Source: Diphasiastrum complanatum
Taxonomy: Eukaryota > Streptophyta > Lycopodiopsida > Lycopodiales > Lycopodiaceae
Length of the DNA stretch: 64,000 bases
Assembly: GCA_029204225.1 (NCBI GenBank)
Contig: CM055093.1
Span: 5,748,933-5,812,932, forward strand
Direction: 5' to 3'
A program made the position numbers and the translations under genes. Shown here one piece after another: positions 32,040-43,784 of this stretch (position 1 is its first letter; every line of letters starts with the position of its first letter). A model generated the notes under the pieces. It was not told the DNA's origin and made no database searches. It saw only the letters and a list, made by a program, of their open reading frames with translations.

Positions 32040-34104
32040 TCACCAATAAACTCCACAGGAACAAAAGCCATCCTTAAAATGGTGGTTTATGTTTGCATCC
32101 ATCACACTGATGTCACACCCAACAATTTTTGAGATGATCTTTGTGGCATTGTGACAGTCACCGCAGACCCGAAGGTGTTCCAAAAGGCGTGTTTATGAGC
32201 CCAAAAGCAATGGCCTGCTTCTCACTGTGTCCACACAAAGCATTCTCCTTCTCCTCGTCCTCCACATCATCCAGCACAAAGCTTAAATGAGGTTTATACC
32301 CTGCCATCTTCATCAATCCCACCAATCTATCCAGTTCGGCCTGAATCTCCTTGCTTTGTTGATGAGTTGCATCACCTACAACAAAGGCATGCAGTTGGTT
32401 ATCAACTTCGATCCAGCTGAGGCATTCCTTTGACACCTGCCTCCTTCATTTGATTTCTGATCTTTGCTAACTCATCCTTCTTACCGGCAGCTGCATAGAT
32501 GTTTGATAGCAGCACATAAGGTGCAGCATTTTTTGGTTCCAACTTCACGACACGATCAAAGGCACGTCTTCCTATCTCCGCACGACCATGGTTTCTAGCA
32601 GCACCAAGCAAAGTCATCCAAACCACACTATTAGGCTGAATTGGCATTTTGTTGATAAAGAGCTCAGCATCAGCCAAGCACCCTGCATGCCCTAGAAGAT
32701 CAACCATACATGCATAGTGTTCCTTGGTTGGTGTGACACCATGATTTTTACACATGGAATCAAAGAAATAACAACCTTGATCTACTAGGCCAGAATGGGC
32801 ACATGCAGAGAGAACACTAATAAATGTGACCTCGTTAGGTTTCGTGCCTTCCCTCTGCATTTGCTCATACAGAGCAAGGGCCTCCTTACCAAGCCCATTC
32901 TATGCATATCCTGCAATCATCGCACTCCATGAAACCACATCTCGTTCACTCATGTTGTCGAACAGCTCCCGGGCGTCCTCTGTGCAGCCGCATTTTGCGT
33001 ACATGTCAACAAGGGTGTTCCCTACAACCACCTTCGACTGAAAGCCTCTTTTTATGATCTCGGAGTGGAGCTGTTTGCCCTGTTCTAGGGCCGCTAGGCT
33101 GGCACATGCTTGTAGGAGAAGAATAAACGTGACATTGTTTGACTGCATGCCTTCTTGTTTCATTTGGTCATACAGAGCAAGGGCGTCCTTGCCAAGCCCA
33201 TTCTGTGCATATCCCCCAATCATCGCATTCCATGAAACCACATCTCGTTCACTCATGTTGTCGAACAGCTCGCGGCCGTGCTCTGTGCACCCGCATTTTG
33301 CATACATGTGAACAAGGGTGTTCCCTACAACCACATCCGACTGAAAGCCTCTTTTTATGATCTCGGAGTGGAGCTGTTTGCCCTGTTCCAGGGTTGCTAG
33401 GCTGGCACATGCTTTTAGGAGAAGAACGAACGTGACATTGTCTGGCTGCACGGCTTCCTGTTTCATTTGCTCATACAGAGCAAGGGCCTCCTTGCCAAGT
33501 CCATTCTGTGCATATCCCGCAATCATCGCATTCCATGAAACCACATCTCGTTCACTCATGTTGTCGAACAGCTCACGGGTGTCCTCTGTGCAGCCGCATA
33601 AAAGCATACGCTTTTTAGGACAACAATGAACAGAACCTTGTCTGGTGCTAAGCCTGTCTCTTGCATTTGCTGAAATAAATTAATAGCCTCCTCAACTTCT
33701 CCGCTATTAGCATGTGCTGAGATGATAGCAGTCTACGAATACACATCGTGTTGAGGCATGTTGCTGAATACTTTGTGTGCATGCAGCACACTACCGCATT
33801 TGGAGTACATGCGAACAAGGGTGTTTGCTAAGACAATATTTGAATCAAGTACACTTTGGACTATAAGTGCATGCACTCGCTTGCCCTCCGCCAGGGCCTT
33901 CCTTCTGGAGCATCCATTCAAAAGGCAAACATAGGCGTGAATTGGAGGTTTAGAAGTTTGCTGGACCATAAGCTCCAACATATGTAGGGCCTCTTTCAAG
34001 CGTCCCTCCTCACAGAGTTTGCTCAGCTTATCTGCATTGCAAAAGGAGTCGGGCACCCTGCATGATTCATATAATGATGATAAAGAAATATGAACAAGTG
34101 TCAA
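32040..34104 (-). pseudogene. PLS-class PPR protein with E and DYW domains, disrupted
   Basis: Reads from ATG 34104 to TGA 32042-32040. N-terminal PPRs (KALAEGKRVHALIV, LANTLVRMYSKCGS) lead to repeated P-L-S triplets of 101 residues (RELFDNMSERDVVSWNAMIA, LEQGKQLHSEIIKRGFQS). The E/E+ region (WMTLLGAARNHGRAEIGRRA, YVLLSNIYAAAGK) and DYW deaminase domain follow: SWIEVDNQLHAF, the zinc/catalytic HSEKQAIAFG (HxE), CGDCHNA (CxxC), and an end of CSCGVYW instead of DYW. Such proteins bind organellar RNA and perform C-to-U editing. Lesions: TAG at 33733-33735 in place of a Trp; an apparent internal deletion near 33610 joining one triplet to the middle of another; TAG near 32900 (YA-stop-NGLG) in place of Gln; and frameshifts near 32435 and 32165. 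Core deaminase residues survive, so inactivation seems recent. Confidence 0.9.
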
Positions 34105-35324
34105 TTTTCAAGGAGCAAGAAAAAGGAGGACATGTGGTAATCTCACACCCGCACACTTGAGATTAAAACCATACCGTGATCTCAACCCATCACCAGATTG
34201 TATATGACCCAATGTCATAGAAGCCATCTTTTTTTTTACCCAGGAGGGATTGAGCCAACTATCAACCCATAGGCTCTCAAGCAACCTCTTATGTTTAAAG
34301 TGTTGGTGCCTTGGACTTTTCTGCATAAATTATACAGATCATATTCAAAACTTCAACTTAAGGAAAACGACTACACAAACTACCCATAATATCATAGCAA
34401 CAATAAATTCAAGTAAGAGGTGATTAGCCAAAGCAAATGCAACCTGAAATGAGGCGCACTTTAGTCAATCTAGTGTCCCACCACTGCGATGGATCTAAAA
34501 AAAACTCATGCCAGAGCTGCTCCATTCTAACCAGTCTGTCTGCATGCCCTAAGGGTAAACCAGAATGCATCAGAAGCATGGTTAAGGATTGTCAATGTGC
34601 ATTTAAGCATCTCTACAAATTCATCTCCCCCTCAGCCAGCCACGCTGCATCCATCCAGTTCCGAGTGTTATGTAGCATTGATGGTGTTGCCTGCGTTGGT
34701 TGATACCTATGTCACAGCTTTCCGCTTTTTGAAACGACCAGTTAGGAGCGTCTTATGAAGCACACTTCACACCAGCGGACACCTGCGGACTGATTCGCAC
34801 TAGGGAATCGCCCTCCTGCACAATTTGATTTCACAAAAAACCATTTTGTATGGAGAAAGATATCAGGCTCTTTGGGTGAAAACCCCTGTTGCTTCAGCGG
34901 CCAGACCCGATCAAGTGATGTTAGCAATTGTCGACCAGGAATTAGTATATTGGAGTTAGAGATCAGTAATTTGGGGTCAAATTTTAGTAGATTGCGATAG
35001 AATCAGTACTCTGGGGTTAGAAATCAGTAGATTGAGATTAGAATATAGTAATTTGGGGTCTTCCCGCTTTGCAAGAAAGAATGGAAAGTTGTAAACCTGG
35101 AGTAGAAAGAGTTGAAGGCTTTGCGGCAATAGTGGTGATCAAGGAGCTGATTTTCGATAGTAGGGCGACCTATCGCAGCTAGATTTCTTCAGGTTTGGAT
35201 AAGCAAGCATACAGTTAGAGCTATAAACGCGTCAGGACAGATTGTAGGGCAGCCAGTCACTGGCGTTAGTCTTTGAAAACTCATTCTACTGAAAAGCAAA
35301 GCCTACAGGATTCGTACCAGGTCT
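34105..35324. other. No gene recognised; short A/G-rich repeats
   Basis: At 34940-35062 about five degenerate copies of AGTAATTTGGGGTCA/ATCAGTAGATTG-GATTAGAAT occur. The last 200 bases may be the 5' UTR of LINE copy B, but do not match the sequence upstream of copy A. Confidence 0.35.
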
Positions 35325-36299
35325 TGTTGGCCAACAAGGAGGCTTCACACTAATTTTTGGAATCTTCGGAGGCAGCGGCTGGATCTTTACCTGTCAATAT
35401 GGTTCCTCAAGAATCTTCTCATCCTTTGCAACTCCCGGATTTCAATCCTCTTGTTCGACGTGGAGAAAAGAGACCTGCTTTCCCTTCAGAGCATCCTTCT
35501 AGTGCTTCCCCTTCTTGCGCTCGTCGTGAAGCCCACCATGATGTTGCGGATTCCTTGCCTTGTCTCCTCTGGCCAGGTGGTGCCATACTGTCCGCCCCAT
35601 CTTTCCCATCAGCTTTTTTCCTCTCTTTCTGTTTCTCAGCTTTCTCCTTCTTCCTCTTCTCGCCCCCGTGTTCCATGTGCAGGCTGTGGTCGCCTTTATG
35701 TGCAAGGTGCCAGTCTTTCTCGCCATCATAACGCTTGCTCTGCTTTTCGTCAACAACTCGCATTAACCAATGTTGATCTTGCACCTCATCCTGCTCCCAC
35801 TTCACCACCTGACTCGGCTTGGACCTGGATTCGCTCCCTTGATACTTTGACCACTTTTCACTTGGGTTTTCCCCGTCCTCGTCTTTATGCACACATTCCC
35901 TTTGCCTTGCGCTTAGACGTCCAGAGAGCTTTGTCCTTACCTTTGTCTCGTCTGGCTTCCAACCCTTCTGATATTGCAGCTTGGCATGCCTTTTTGCTTT
36001 TTCCTCTCTGGTGTTTGCCTCTGCCTCCTCGGGGTGGTGATGCTGGTCATAGGGAAACTCGCAACAGGATTCGTCGCTTTATGTTAGGAGATTGGAAAAA
36101 TCTGCAAGAAAAGCATTTCCTTCGCTGTCATGCGCTTGCTGCTCAACGGGATTCGACTTCGGATGGTGTTTCTATATGCCTTGTTCATCGTCGGTTGCGT
36201 CGCTGTGTTTTAGTTGGGCAAGTGGGTGAGTATTCTCGTGCAGCTCGTGCTCTAGCTCCTACAAGTCCAGCTACTCCTTCTACTGCCACCCTTTAGGCT

Positions 36300-37269
36300 T
36301 TGGAGCTTCTTCACCCATCGGCAAATGACTCCCTTCCTTCTTTTGTTGAGGAACCTGATTCCGATTTGCAGCTCTCAGAACCTCATTTTCTTAATGCTTT
36401 TCTACGCAGCCCTCATTTGTCAACTGGGGGTCCTTCTGGTATGGTTTTCGAGCATCTTCGTGACTATTTTTCTCCTGATGACTTTGCTAGCGGGTTTGGT
36501 TTGCTCTTTCAAGTTTGCTCTTCCGTAGCATGTGGCCGTATTCCTCTTTCTATTGCTTGTATTCTTGGTGCTGTTCGTTTGATAGCCTTGGATAAGCCTG
36601 GCGGTGGAGTGCGTCCCATTGCTGTTGGAGAGATTTTATACGGATTGGTTTCTAGGGCTCTTGGTTTTCAACTTCGTGACAGTTTTCATGACCACCTATT
36701 TCCTCATCAGTTTGGTTGTGCTACTCCTGGCGGTTGCGAGACAGTCATACATGCTTTGCGTGCTACCTTGGATCTTCATCCAGATTGGGTTGTCCTTCAA
36801 GTGGATGTTAAAAATGCTTTCAATTCTGTTTCCCGAGGGGCCATTTTCGAAGAACTTCGTGCGGCTCACGGTCCTCTCGCTCAGCTCATCCTGTTTGTTC
36901 GCTCTTTTTATTCCATGGATGCGCCTCTATATTTCAGTCATGCTTCTCGCTTAGGTGATATTTCGGTTATCTCGTCTGCCTGATGGTATCAGACAAGGTG
37001 ATCCCTTGGGTGGTGTTCTTTTTGCTTTGGCGCACTTTTGGGCATTGCGTGCTTCTTCTGCTGCTTTTCCTTCTTGTTTGTTTCCCTCTATTGCTGATGA
37101 CACGAATATTGTGGGACCTGCTAATGACGTCTTTCCGACTTTCCTACATTTCTCTCAGCAACTTTCGGCTTTGGGCCTCACTGTCAATCCCTCTAAGTGC
37201 GTTGCTTGGTGTCCTCAGGGCCTCCTTCCTGAGCTCCCTTTACCTACAGGTTTCAATACTCTCGGTTGA
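36300..37269 (+). pseudogene. Reverse transcriptase domain of LINE copy B
   Basis: The palm motifs are present: the Asp of QVDVKNAF, RQGDPLGG, and ADDT with both catalytic aspartates. The stretch is split by a frameshift near 36970, just before RQGDP. It would copy element RNA onto a nicked chromosomal target. The in-frame TAG at 36294-36296 precedes this stretch. Confidence 0.85.
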
Positions 37270-38082
37270 TGGGATTAGAGTGCTTGGTATTCCTATAGGT
37301 TTCTCGGATTTTGTGGCTTCCTCTTTGCGGGACACTTTGGGCGCGCATCTTCGTCACGCTGATCTGCTACCAAAGCTTGGCAATGCTCAAGTTGCTCTAG
37401 GGATTCTCACTCAATGCTTCGCTCAACGGCCAAGTTATATTCTACGGTGTGTTCCTCCCTCTCCTGATGTTTTGGCTTTGCTACAGGATTTCGATAATAC
37501 TTTATCAGATATTCTGGGTCGCTTGATGGGTTCAGAATCCTTTCATATTCCCAATGGTCAGTTCGTTAAGCGACAAGTCTCTCTTCTCGCTTCGTCCGGA
37601 GGTGTTGGTCTTTCTTGCACAGCTTCTATTGCTCCAGCTGCTTTTATGGGAAGTTGGGCCCTTGTTGCCTCTACACTTATCTCTCGGTTTCAACAGGACA
37701 ACAAGCCCATTCTTCTCGATTCAGTAGCTCATGTGGAAACAAGCATTCTTCCTTTCCAACAACATCTTCGTGCGGCCAAGGATCTCATTCCTCCACCTGT
37801 GCGAGCTTTTTTGCCTCCCTTTGAGTCTTTGCTTAGCCATCAACGTGCTCATTTTCAGAAGTATCTTTTGGAGCGCTTCCACTCACATGCTTTCACTCAG
37901 CTTCTCATTGATTCACCTTCCGATGAGACTCGGGCTCGCCTTTTGTCTTGTGCAGGCCCGGGTGCTGGTGCTTGGCTTGTTGCGCGCCCTGTTGTTCCAC
38001 ACTTGCGCCTTTCTTCAGAGTTGTTTCTCACCGCTCTTCGGGTTAGGTTGGGTCTCCCTCATCCAGTGCTGGCAGGTTTTTG

Positions 38083-38744
38083 ACAAAATGTTTCTGTGGT
38101 CACCTCGTTGATCCTATTGGCACTCATCTCATGCGTTGCCCTTCTGGCGGAGAGCGCACTGCGACTCATGATTCCATTCGTGACGTATTGGCATCTATTG
38201 CTCATGAGTGCGGCTTTCATGTTGTTCGGGAGCAGACCCACATCTTGCATGTGTCTGATTCACAGTCGCCTCGGCGTCGAGTTGATCTTGTTCTTTCGCG
38301 CGGGGGGATTCGCACGCTTGGGGATGTTGTTGTTGCTAATCCTTCGCGGCCTGACCTCCTTCGTCGTGTGCTTCAACTACTCAGGGTGTCGCTGCTTCTC
38401 ATGCAGCTCTAGATAAAGAGCGAGATTATTCACATTGCACTCCTGGAAAAGGCTTTATCCCTTTCGCTTTGGAAACAAATGGGTGCCTGCATAAGAAATT
38501 CGATGATTTTCTATCATCATGTGTAGGTTTTGCAGCGAAACTCCAAGGTCATGGTGCCTCACCTTTATCTATCATTACAGCTTATTATCGTCAACGAGTT
38601 TCGATGACTTTACAATGCACTCAGGCACTTGCAATACTTCGACGTGCCGTAGTTGCAGGAACGGCTGCTTCACAGCTTCCTGCACTACCTAAACTTCCAA
38701 CTGTCTTAACTAGCGACTTACACCAAGCAGTAGGCTTTATGTAG
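38083..38744 (+). pseudogene. C-terminal zinc knuckle and restriction-like endonuclease of LINE copy B
   Basis: Begins with the CxC...H...C knuckle and GGERTATHDSIRDVLASI. The nuclease core follows, with Asp of RRVDLVL, Asp of LGDVVV and Lys/Tyr of DKERDY. After a frameshift near 38390 the frame reads CTPGKGFIPFALETNGCL and a helical tail ending AVGFM. In related elements this domain nicks the insertion site. Assignment is by motif order; I could not run a profile search. Confidence 0.7.
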
Positions 38745-38870
38745 ATACTCTACGAGATTGTTGCTTTGTTATACTTGTACAGTATCTCAATTTGCCTTAT
38801 GGCCTTTACGCTTTTTACATGCATTCCTTTGTACTCTGATGGGTTTTCCCATCTTTTATTAATAAAAATA

Positions 38871-39077
38871 GGAAGTTTCTTCTTCCTTATCTCATTGATT
38901 TTTCATTTCACATCTAATATATATTTAGTTATTTATTTATTTATCTTGGTTTATTAATTAATCTCTTGTCACCCATTTTAAAACGTTTTTCTTTTAAAAA
39001 TGCTTGTATGCTTTGATATTATCAAAAGATAAGAGTAAAGTTCTGGAAATGTAGACTGCAAAAATTATCGTAGCAGA
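38871..39077. other. No gene recognised
   Basis: AT-rich flank between the LINE 3' end and the duplicated segment; includes a short (TTTA)n. Confidence 0.4.
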
Positions 39078-39867
39078 GTTACAACCACTTATCTAAAAAA
39101 GGATGACTAAACTAGCAATTGAATTGTTGTAGTTTTAACCAAAGGTTGGGTATGTTATGGTTTCACGTAAGTTATTCTATAAGGAGTAATAATAAGTGTG
39201 AGCAGAAGTAAGAGTGATTGTAGGTATCCTGTAATTACAAAGAAAACCTCATAGAAAGGAATGGAAAGTATAACGTCAAAGCGTCATTGATGTAGCTATC
39301 AAGCTATCACTTGTACAAGAGTATATATGCTAGCATCTTCATTGAGTACTAATGAGCAATGTTGGTTTTCCAGCGCATTACTATGATGAAACTATTCATG
39401 AAGTAATCAACATTGCTTATACTATCAACGTGCAGATGGTGCGGATTATCAACGTTGGACTGTCAGTGCATTTATATCATAAGAAATCATCTACGGTTTG
39501 AAACAAAAAGATGCTTACTTATCAGCGATTATCGCTGGTCAAAATTTGTAAAAAAAATCATCAACTGATGAGCCATTATCAGTGATCATCAGTGGCCATC
39601 ATCCCTCTTTCAAGATCAATCATAATTTTTCTTAAGAAAAACCGTAGGAAGCAAAGTTCGGACAACAGAGTAAATAGAGTAAAGAGCAAGTGAATAGAGT
39701 AAAGAGCGCTGGTTGCTCGTGTATCAACATATGAATAATGATGAGTAAAAACATATACATACCTGAAAGGGCTTTGTCCAAACACTTTGCAAGAAAAGCG
39801 ATGAAGAGGAGGAAGAGGAGAAGAGGTAAAACACCTCATAGCAAAGCAATGTTATTTATAGCAAAAA
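39078..39867 (+). repeat. Duplicated segment, left copy (790 bp)
   Basis: Collinear with 40811-41630, from GTTACAACCACTTATCT to TTTATAGCAAAAA. Contains a TATA-like GTATATATGCT near 39322. An 86-codon minus-strand open stretch is shared with the right copy but has no domain. No flanking inverted repeats. Confidence 0.92.
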
Positions 39868-40026
39868 TAGTGCGTCCATCTGAAGCTTCATGGAAAGGAC
39901 CTTTCATTGAAGAGGTTATTATTATTATTTTTAAATTCCCTCTAAAAAGATCACACCATTTAGGTGTATGTCACCTACTTAGACAATTTAAAGCAAGAGA
40001 GGGTGAAATAAGGTTAGATACAACCC

Positions 40027-40132
<106 letters not shown>

Positions 40133-40169
40133 CCACCAACCGACCCGCAGTTAGTGAATCGCCTGGGGA

Positions 40170-40198
40170 CAGTTAGCTCCCTGAGGGAGAGCTAACTG
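40170..40198. repeat. Short hairpin
   Basis: CAGTTAGCTC and GAGCTAACTG form 10-bp perfect arms around CCTGAGGGA. Confidence 0.85.
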
Positions 40199-40781
40199 CC
40201 CACCAAAAGGTTTATATTGTTAGGTAATTCATACGACAATCCCAAAATTTTTTCTTGTTTAAGCAATTTGTCAGTGATAAGATAAAGTCTGCTTCTAATG
40301 AAACCATTCCTTTGAAATGCATCAATCAATGTCCATACTTCATTAATTAAAGTGAGTTGCTTATCACAACAATACATAGCAGCAATCACCTCTGAAATGA
40401 TAACATTGTACGAATTAAGAACAAGTCTGTTGGAAGAAAGATGTATGAAAAGTGAAAAAACAGCTCCTTCCTTTTGTCAAATTTGGTAAGGTGCTTTGTC
40501 CCGGTGTCTGGGTCAAAAGTAGTGGTAATATTCAGAAAGTGTATAATATTCTTCTATTCTATGTTGCTATCAATTCAAGAAAGTTCAAGGTGTAGATCCA
40601 AAACGGATTATCGCTTGATCTTTCTTGAGATTTATCCAAAAAACGGTTGATGACAGGATTATTTATAAAGCCTATATCATCAATTTATATGAATGAATGC
40701 TTGAAGGCATCCATATAAGCAGTTTGCCCAAGCTTGGCGAGTCTCTTAATAAATTATGTTTCAAAAAAGGAAAGATACCAA

Positions 40782-41665
40782 TTGCATGTGGAGTTTTGTG
40801 GTGTTAGTGTGTTACAACCACTTATCTAAGAAAGGATGACTAAACTAGCAATTGAATTGTTGTTAGTTTTAACCAAAGATTGGGTATGTTATGGTTTCAC
40901 GTAAGTTATTCTATAAGGAGTAATAATAAGTGTGAGCATAAAGTAAGAGTGATTATAGGTATCCTGTAATTGCAAAGAAAACCTCATAGAAAGGAATGGA
41001 AAGTATAACGTCAAAGCGTCATTGATGTAGCTATCAAGCTATCACTTGTACAGCAGTATATATGCTAGCATCTTCATTGAGTACTAATGAGCAATGTTGG
41101 TTTTCCAGCGCATTACTATGATGAAACTATTCATGAAGTAATCAACATTGCTTATACTATCAACGTGCAGATGGTGCTTATCAACGTTGGACTGTCAGTG
41201 CATTTATATCATAAGAAATCATCTACGGTTTAAAACAAAACGACACTTACTTATCAGCGATTACCGCTAGTCAAAATTTGTAAAAAAATCATCAACTGAT
41301 GAGCCATTATCAGTGATCATCATTGGCCATCATCCCTCTTTCAAGATCAATCATAATTTTTCTTAAGAAAAACCGTAGGAAGCAAAGTTCGGACAACAGA
41401 GTAAATAAAGTAAAGAGCAAGTGAATAGAGTAAAGAGCGTTGGTTGCTCGTGTATCAACATATGAATAATGACGAGTAAAAACAATTACATACCTGAAAG
41501 GGCTTGTGTATGAAGCGCCAGTATGCATTGAGGATGGGTGTTGTCCAAACACTTTGCAAGAAAAGCGATGAAAAGGAGGAAGAGGAGAAGAGGTTAAACA
41601 AAAGCAAAGCAATGTTATTTATAGCAAAAAGAAAACACACCAACACCACAAAACTCCACATGCAA
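40782..41665. mobile_element. Right copy of the duplicated segment, bounded by 29-bp inverted repeats
   Basis: TTGCATGTGGAGTTTTGTGG... (40782-40810) is the reverse complement of 41637-41665 with one mismatch. The arms flank the right copy (40811-41630), which differs from the left copy mainly by an insertion of about 35 bp near 41510. The arrangement resembles a non-autonomous transposon of about 884 bp. No target-site duplication is evident beyond the arms and no transposase is encoded. Confidence 0.7.
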
Positions 41666-43743
41666 ACAACACACACACATCCTCTAAATTACCACAAGGC
41701 TGATTTCTACATTAATCTACGAGAGCAAGAAAGCTAATCCACTCTAGTTCCACAAACAAGAAATAAAACTAATCCACCACTAAATCCACAGCCACACTCA
41801 ATGAATGGAAGGGCAAGATCTTTAATGCCTCACTCAAGAAATAAGCATGATCAAGGAGCTCAAGGATGCATCAAAATCATGGAAGCTATTCTCATTAAAG
41901 CATGGAGTAGACACGTTACACAAAAAGCTCCCTTCTACAAAAGGAAAGTTTCTTAAATAAGCAAGAGAGTTCCTTAGGTGGCATCCTAGTGGCATTTCCA
42001 CATTTCACAAATTACAAGTGGAATTATCTCCTCCACTAGAGGTCACCATTAAAAGACGGCTCACTCTACTTTTCTAGAGGGGCCTACTTGCATTTATTAC
42101 ATTTACCTAGAAATACTAGTTCCTACATGGTCATTATATATTTTGGGATTCACCATGAGGCTTACACAATTTCTATCTATCATGTTTAACTAGTACTTCT
42201 CGGCTCTCATACTCGGCTCTCAGTCTTCGTTCATCTCGTCTTCTCAGAGACCTCCTCGGTCTAAGGTGAGAGGTGCTTTTGGGTAGCTCTGGCCGAGTAT
42301 CTTGGGGATTCGACAGAATCAGCCAACAAAATAAGAGCCGTTGTGACTTCAAGAAAACCTTGCATAGAACTATGGATTTTAGTGAATTTGAAAGGAGAAT
42401 CATCATTTAGTGATCCCTTCATCTCAAATCCATATGGTATATCGGCAATGCAGAGTATCTAGGGCCTTTTCTTTAAAAATTTAGAAATCTCATCGCCCTC
42501 CTCATTGACGCTTTTGGGGAGGTAGGTCTAGTGTATTCTTCTCCGCAATGGTCTCACCCCGTGCTAGCCTCTCTCTCTCTCTATCCCTTTTTTATGCTTT
42601 TGCCTTCAGAATATGTCTCTTGAATTGCTATGGAAAGACTTTATTTTTCTCATCTTCGAGAGACTGAAAAAGAAGAAGCTATGCTTAGCATAGGAGATAT
42701 AAAGTCTAAAACATAATTAAACAAAAAACAATTAAGAAATAAATATCATGTCTCTAAACAATATAAAAAATGGAGTCAAGGCCCCGTTTCGGCTGCTCAG
42801 AGGATAAAGCCTCTGGCATTTTTTGAAATCCTGACAACTTTAACCCTGTCACAAGGGCTTCTTGAACTTTCATAAACAATTTATTCCTACATTTAAAAAA
42901 GTGTAATGGTTACACATTCTTCAAATCTGTGAAAATCATTTAAAAAAAAACAATGAATTGAAAGCAAATATTTAAATTATAAGCATTACCTCTAAAATTC
43001 CTTTCCGACTTTTACAAGAGAGAGTTGTGCAACTCTAGAAAGAGCACTTATTATTAGCTCTAAAGAGCTAATCCCTTTCATATTCTTCAACTTTGATATT
43101 CCCATTTCTATAGGGATGGGCTTCAGAGTTTGAGTGGAGGCAACTTTTTTTTAAAAAAAATTTCGAGGCACCTTGAGCAGGTTGGCCTTTTATTTGGAAA
43201 TTCCCCCACTTGCCTCTCAACTCCTCTCTGATGCATTAACTATCTGCCACAATCATGATGCATTGTGGCAAGAAAGTGACAAAATACCTAAAATTAAAAA
43301 AAGATTTTAATTATTTGATAATCAGTTTAAGTAATATTAAAATAAAGCTCAAAATTTTATTCCAATGTAATAATTTATGAAGAGCATGACAAAAACATTG
43401 ATCAGAGCATTCCATGACAAGCATAGCAAGAAAAATTACCTGGCCACTACGAAAAGCAAGTTGAAAAAAATTGTCCTATTTGGTTAGGCTCTGCTTAGGA
43501 TTTTTTGAATCAAATGGCAGGCCTATCTCTTGAGCACAAAGTGCCTTGAGCTCCAATTGATTTACATCTCCAGCTTTGGAGACTCTCAAATATTCTTTGT
43601 GGAAAAAACGAATGTCATGCTAGCAAATGCAATGGCGCTAACACTACGAAAAGAAGAAATATGTGGATATTCTTGGGATAATTGCTTTTGAGCTTGTAAA
43701 CTATGTATGCCTCCAAGCACAAAAAAATGATATGAATGTAAAA
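41666..43743. other. No gene recognised
   Basis: AT-rich unassigned DNA. CTCGGCTCTCATACTCGGCTCTC near 42198-42220 is a short tandem repeat. No supported reading frame. Confidence 0.35.
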
Positions 43744-43784
43744 CTAAAAAATCAAAATTTGCAACATTGTTGCATTATGGATAG

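Larger units (their letters stand above)
35325..38870 (+). mobile_element. Non-LTR retrotransposon copy B with restriction-like endonuclease
   Basis: Domain order along the + strand: Ser/Pro-rich N-terminus (35357); C-x2-C-x12-H-x3-C zinc finger (35675-35740); long linker; RT with GGPSGMVFEHLRDYF, LIALDKPGGGVRPIAVGE, VLQVDVKNAFNSVSR (about 36800), GIRQGDPLGG (about 36985) and IADDTN (37090-37107, the catalytic -ADD- box); thumb region; C-x-C-x8-H-x3-C knuckle CFCGHLVDPIGTHLMRC (38089-38139); then RRRVDLVL, GDVVVANPS and KERDY, matching the PD-(D/E)xK-type restriction-like endonuclease of R2/NeSL/HERO-type elements. The protein ends at about 38744; a 3' UTR follows, ending near AATAAAAATAGG. 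Frameshifts (near 35560, 36970, 37260, 38080 and 38390) and a TAG at 36294 inactivate it. Most plant LINEs (L1 and RTE) instead carry an N-terminal AP endonuclease, which is absent here. Confidence 0.85.
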
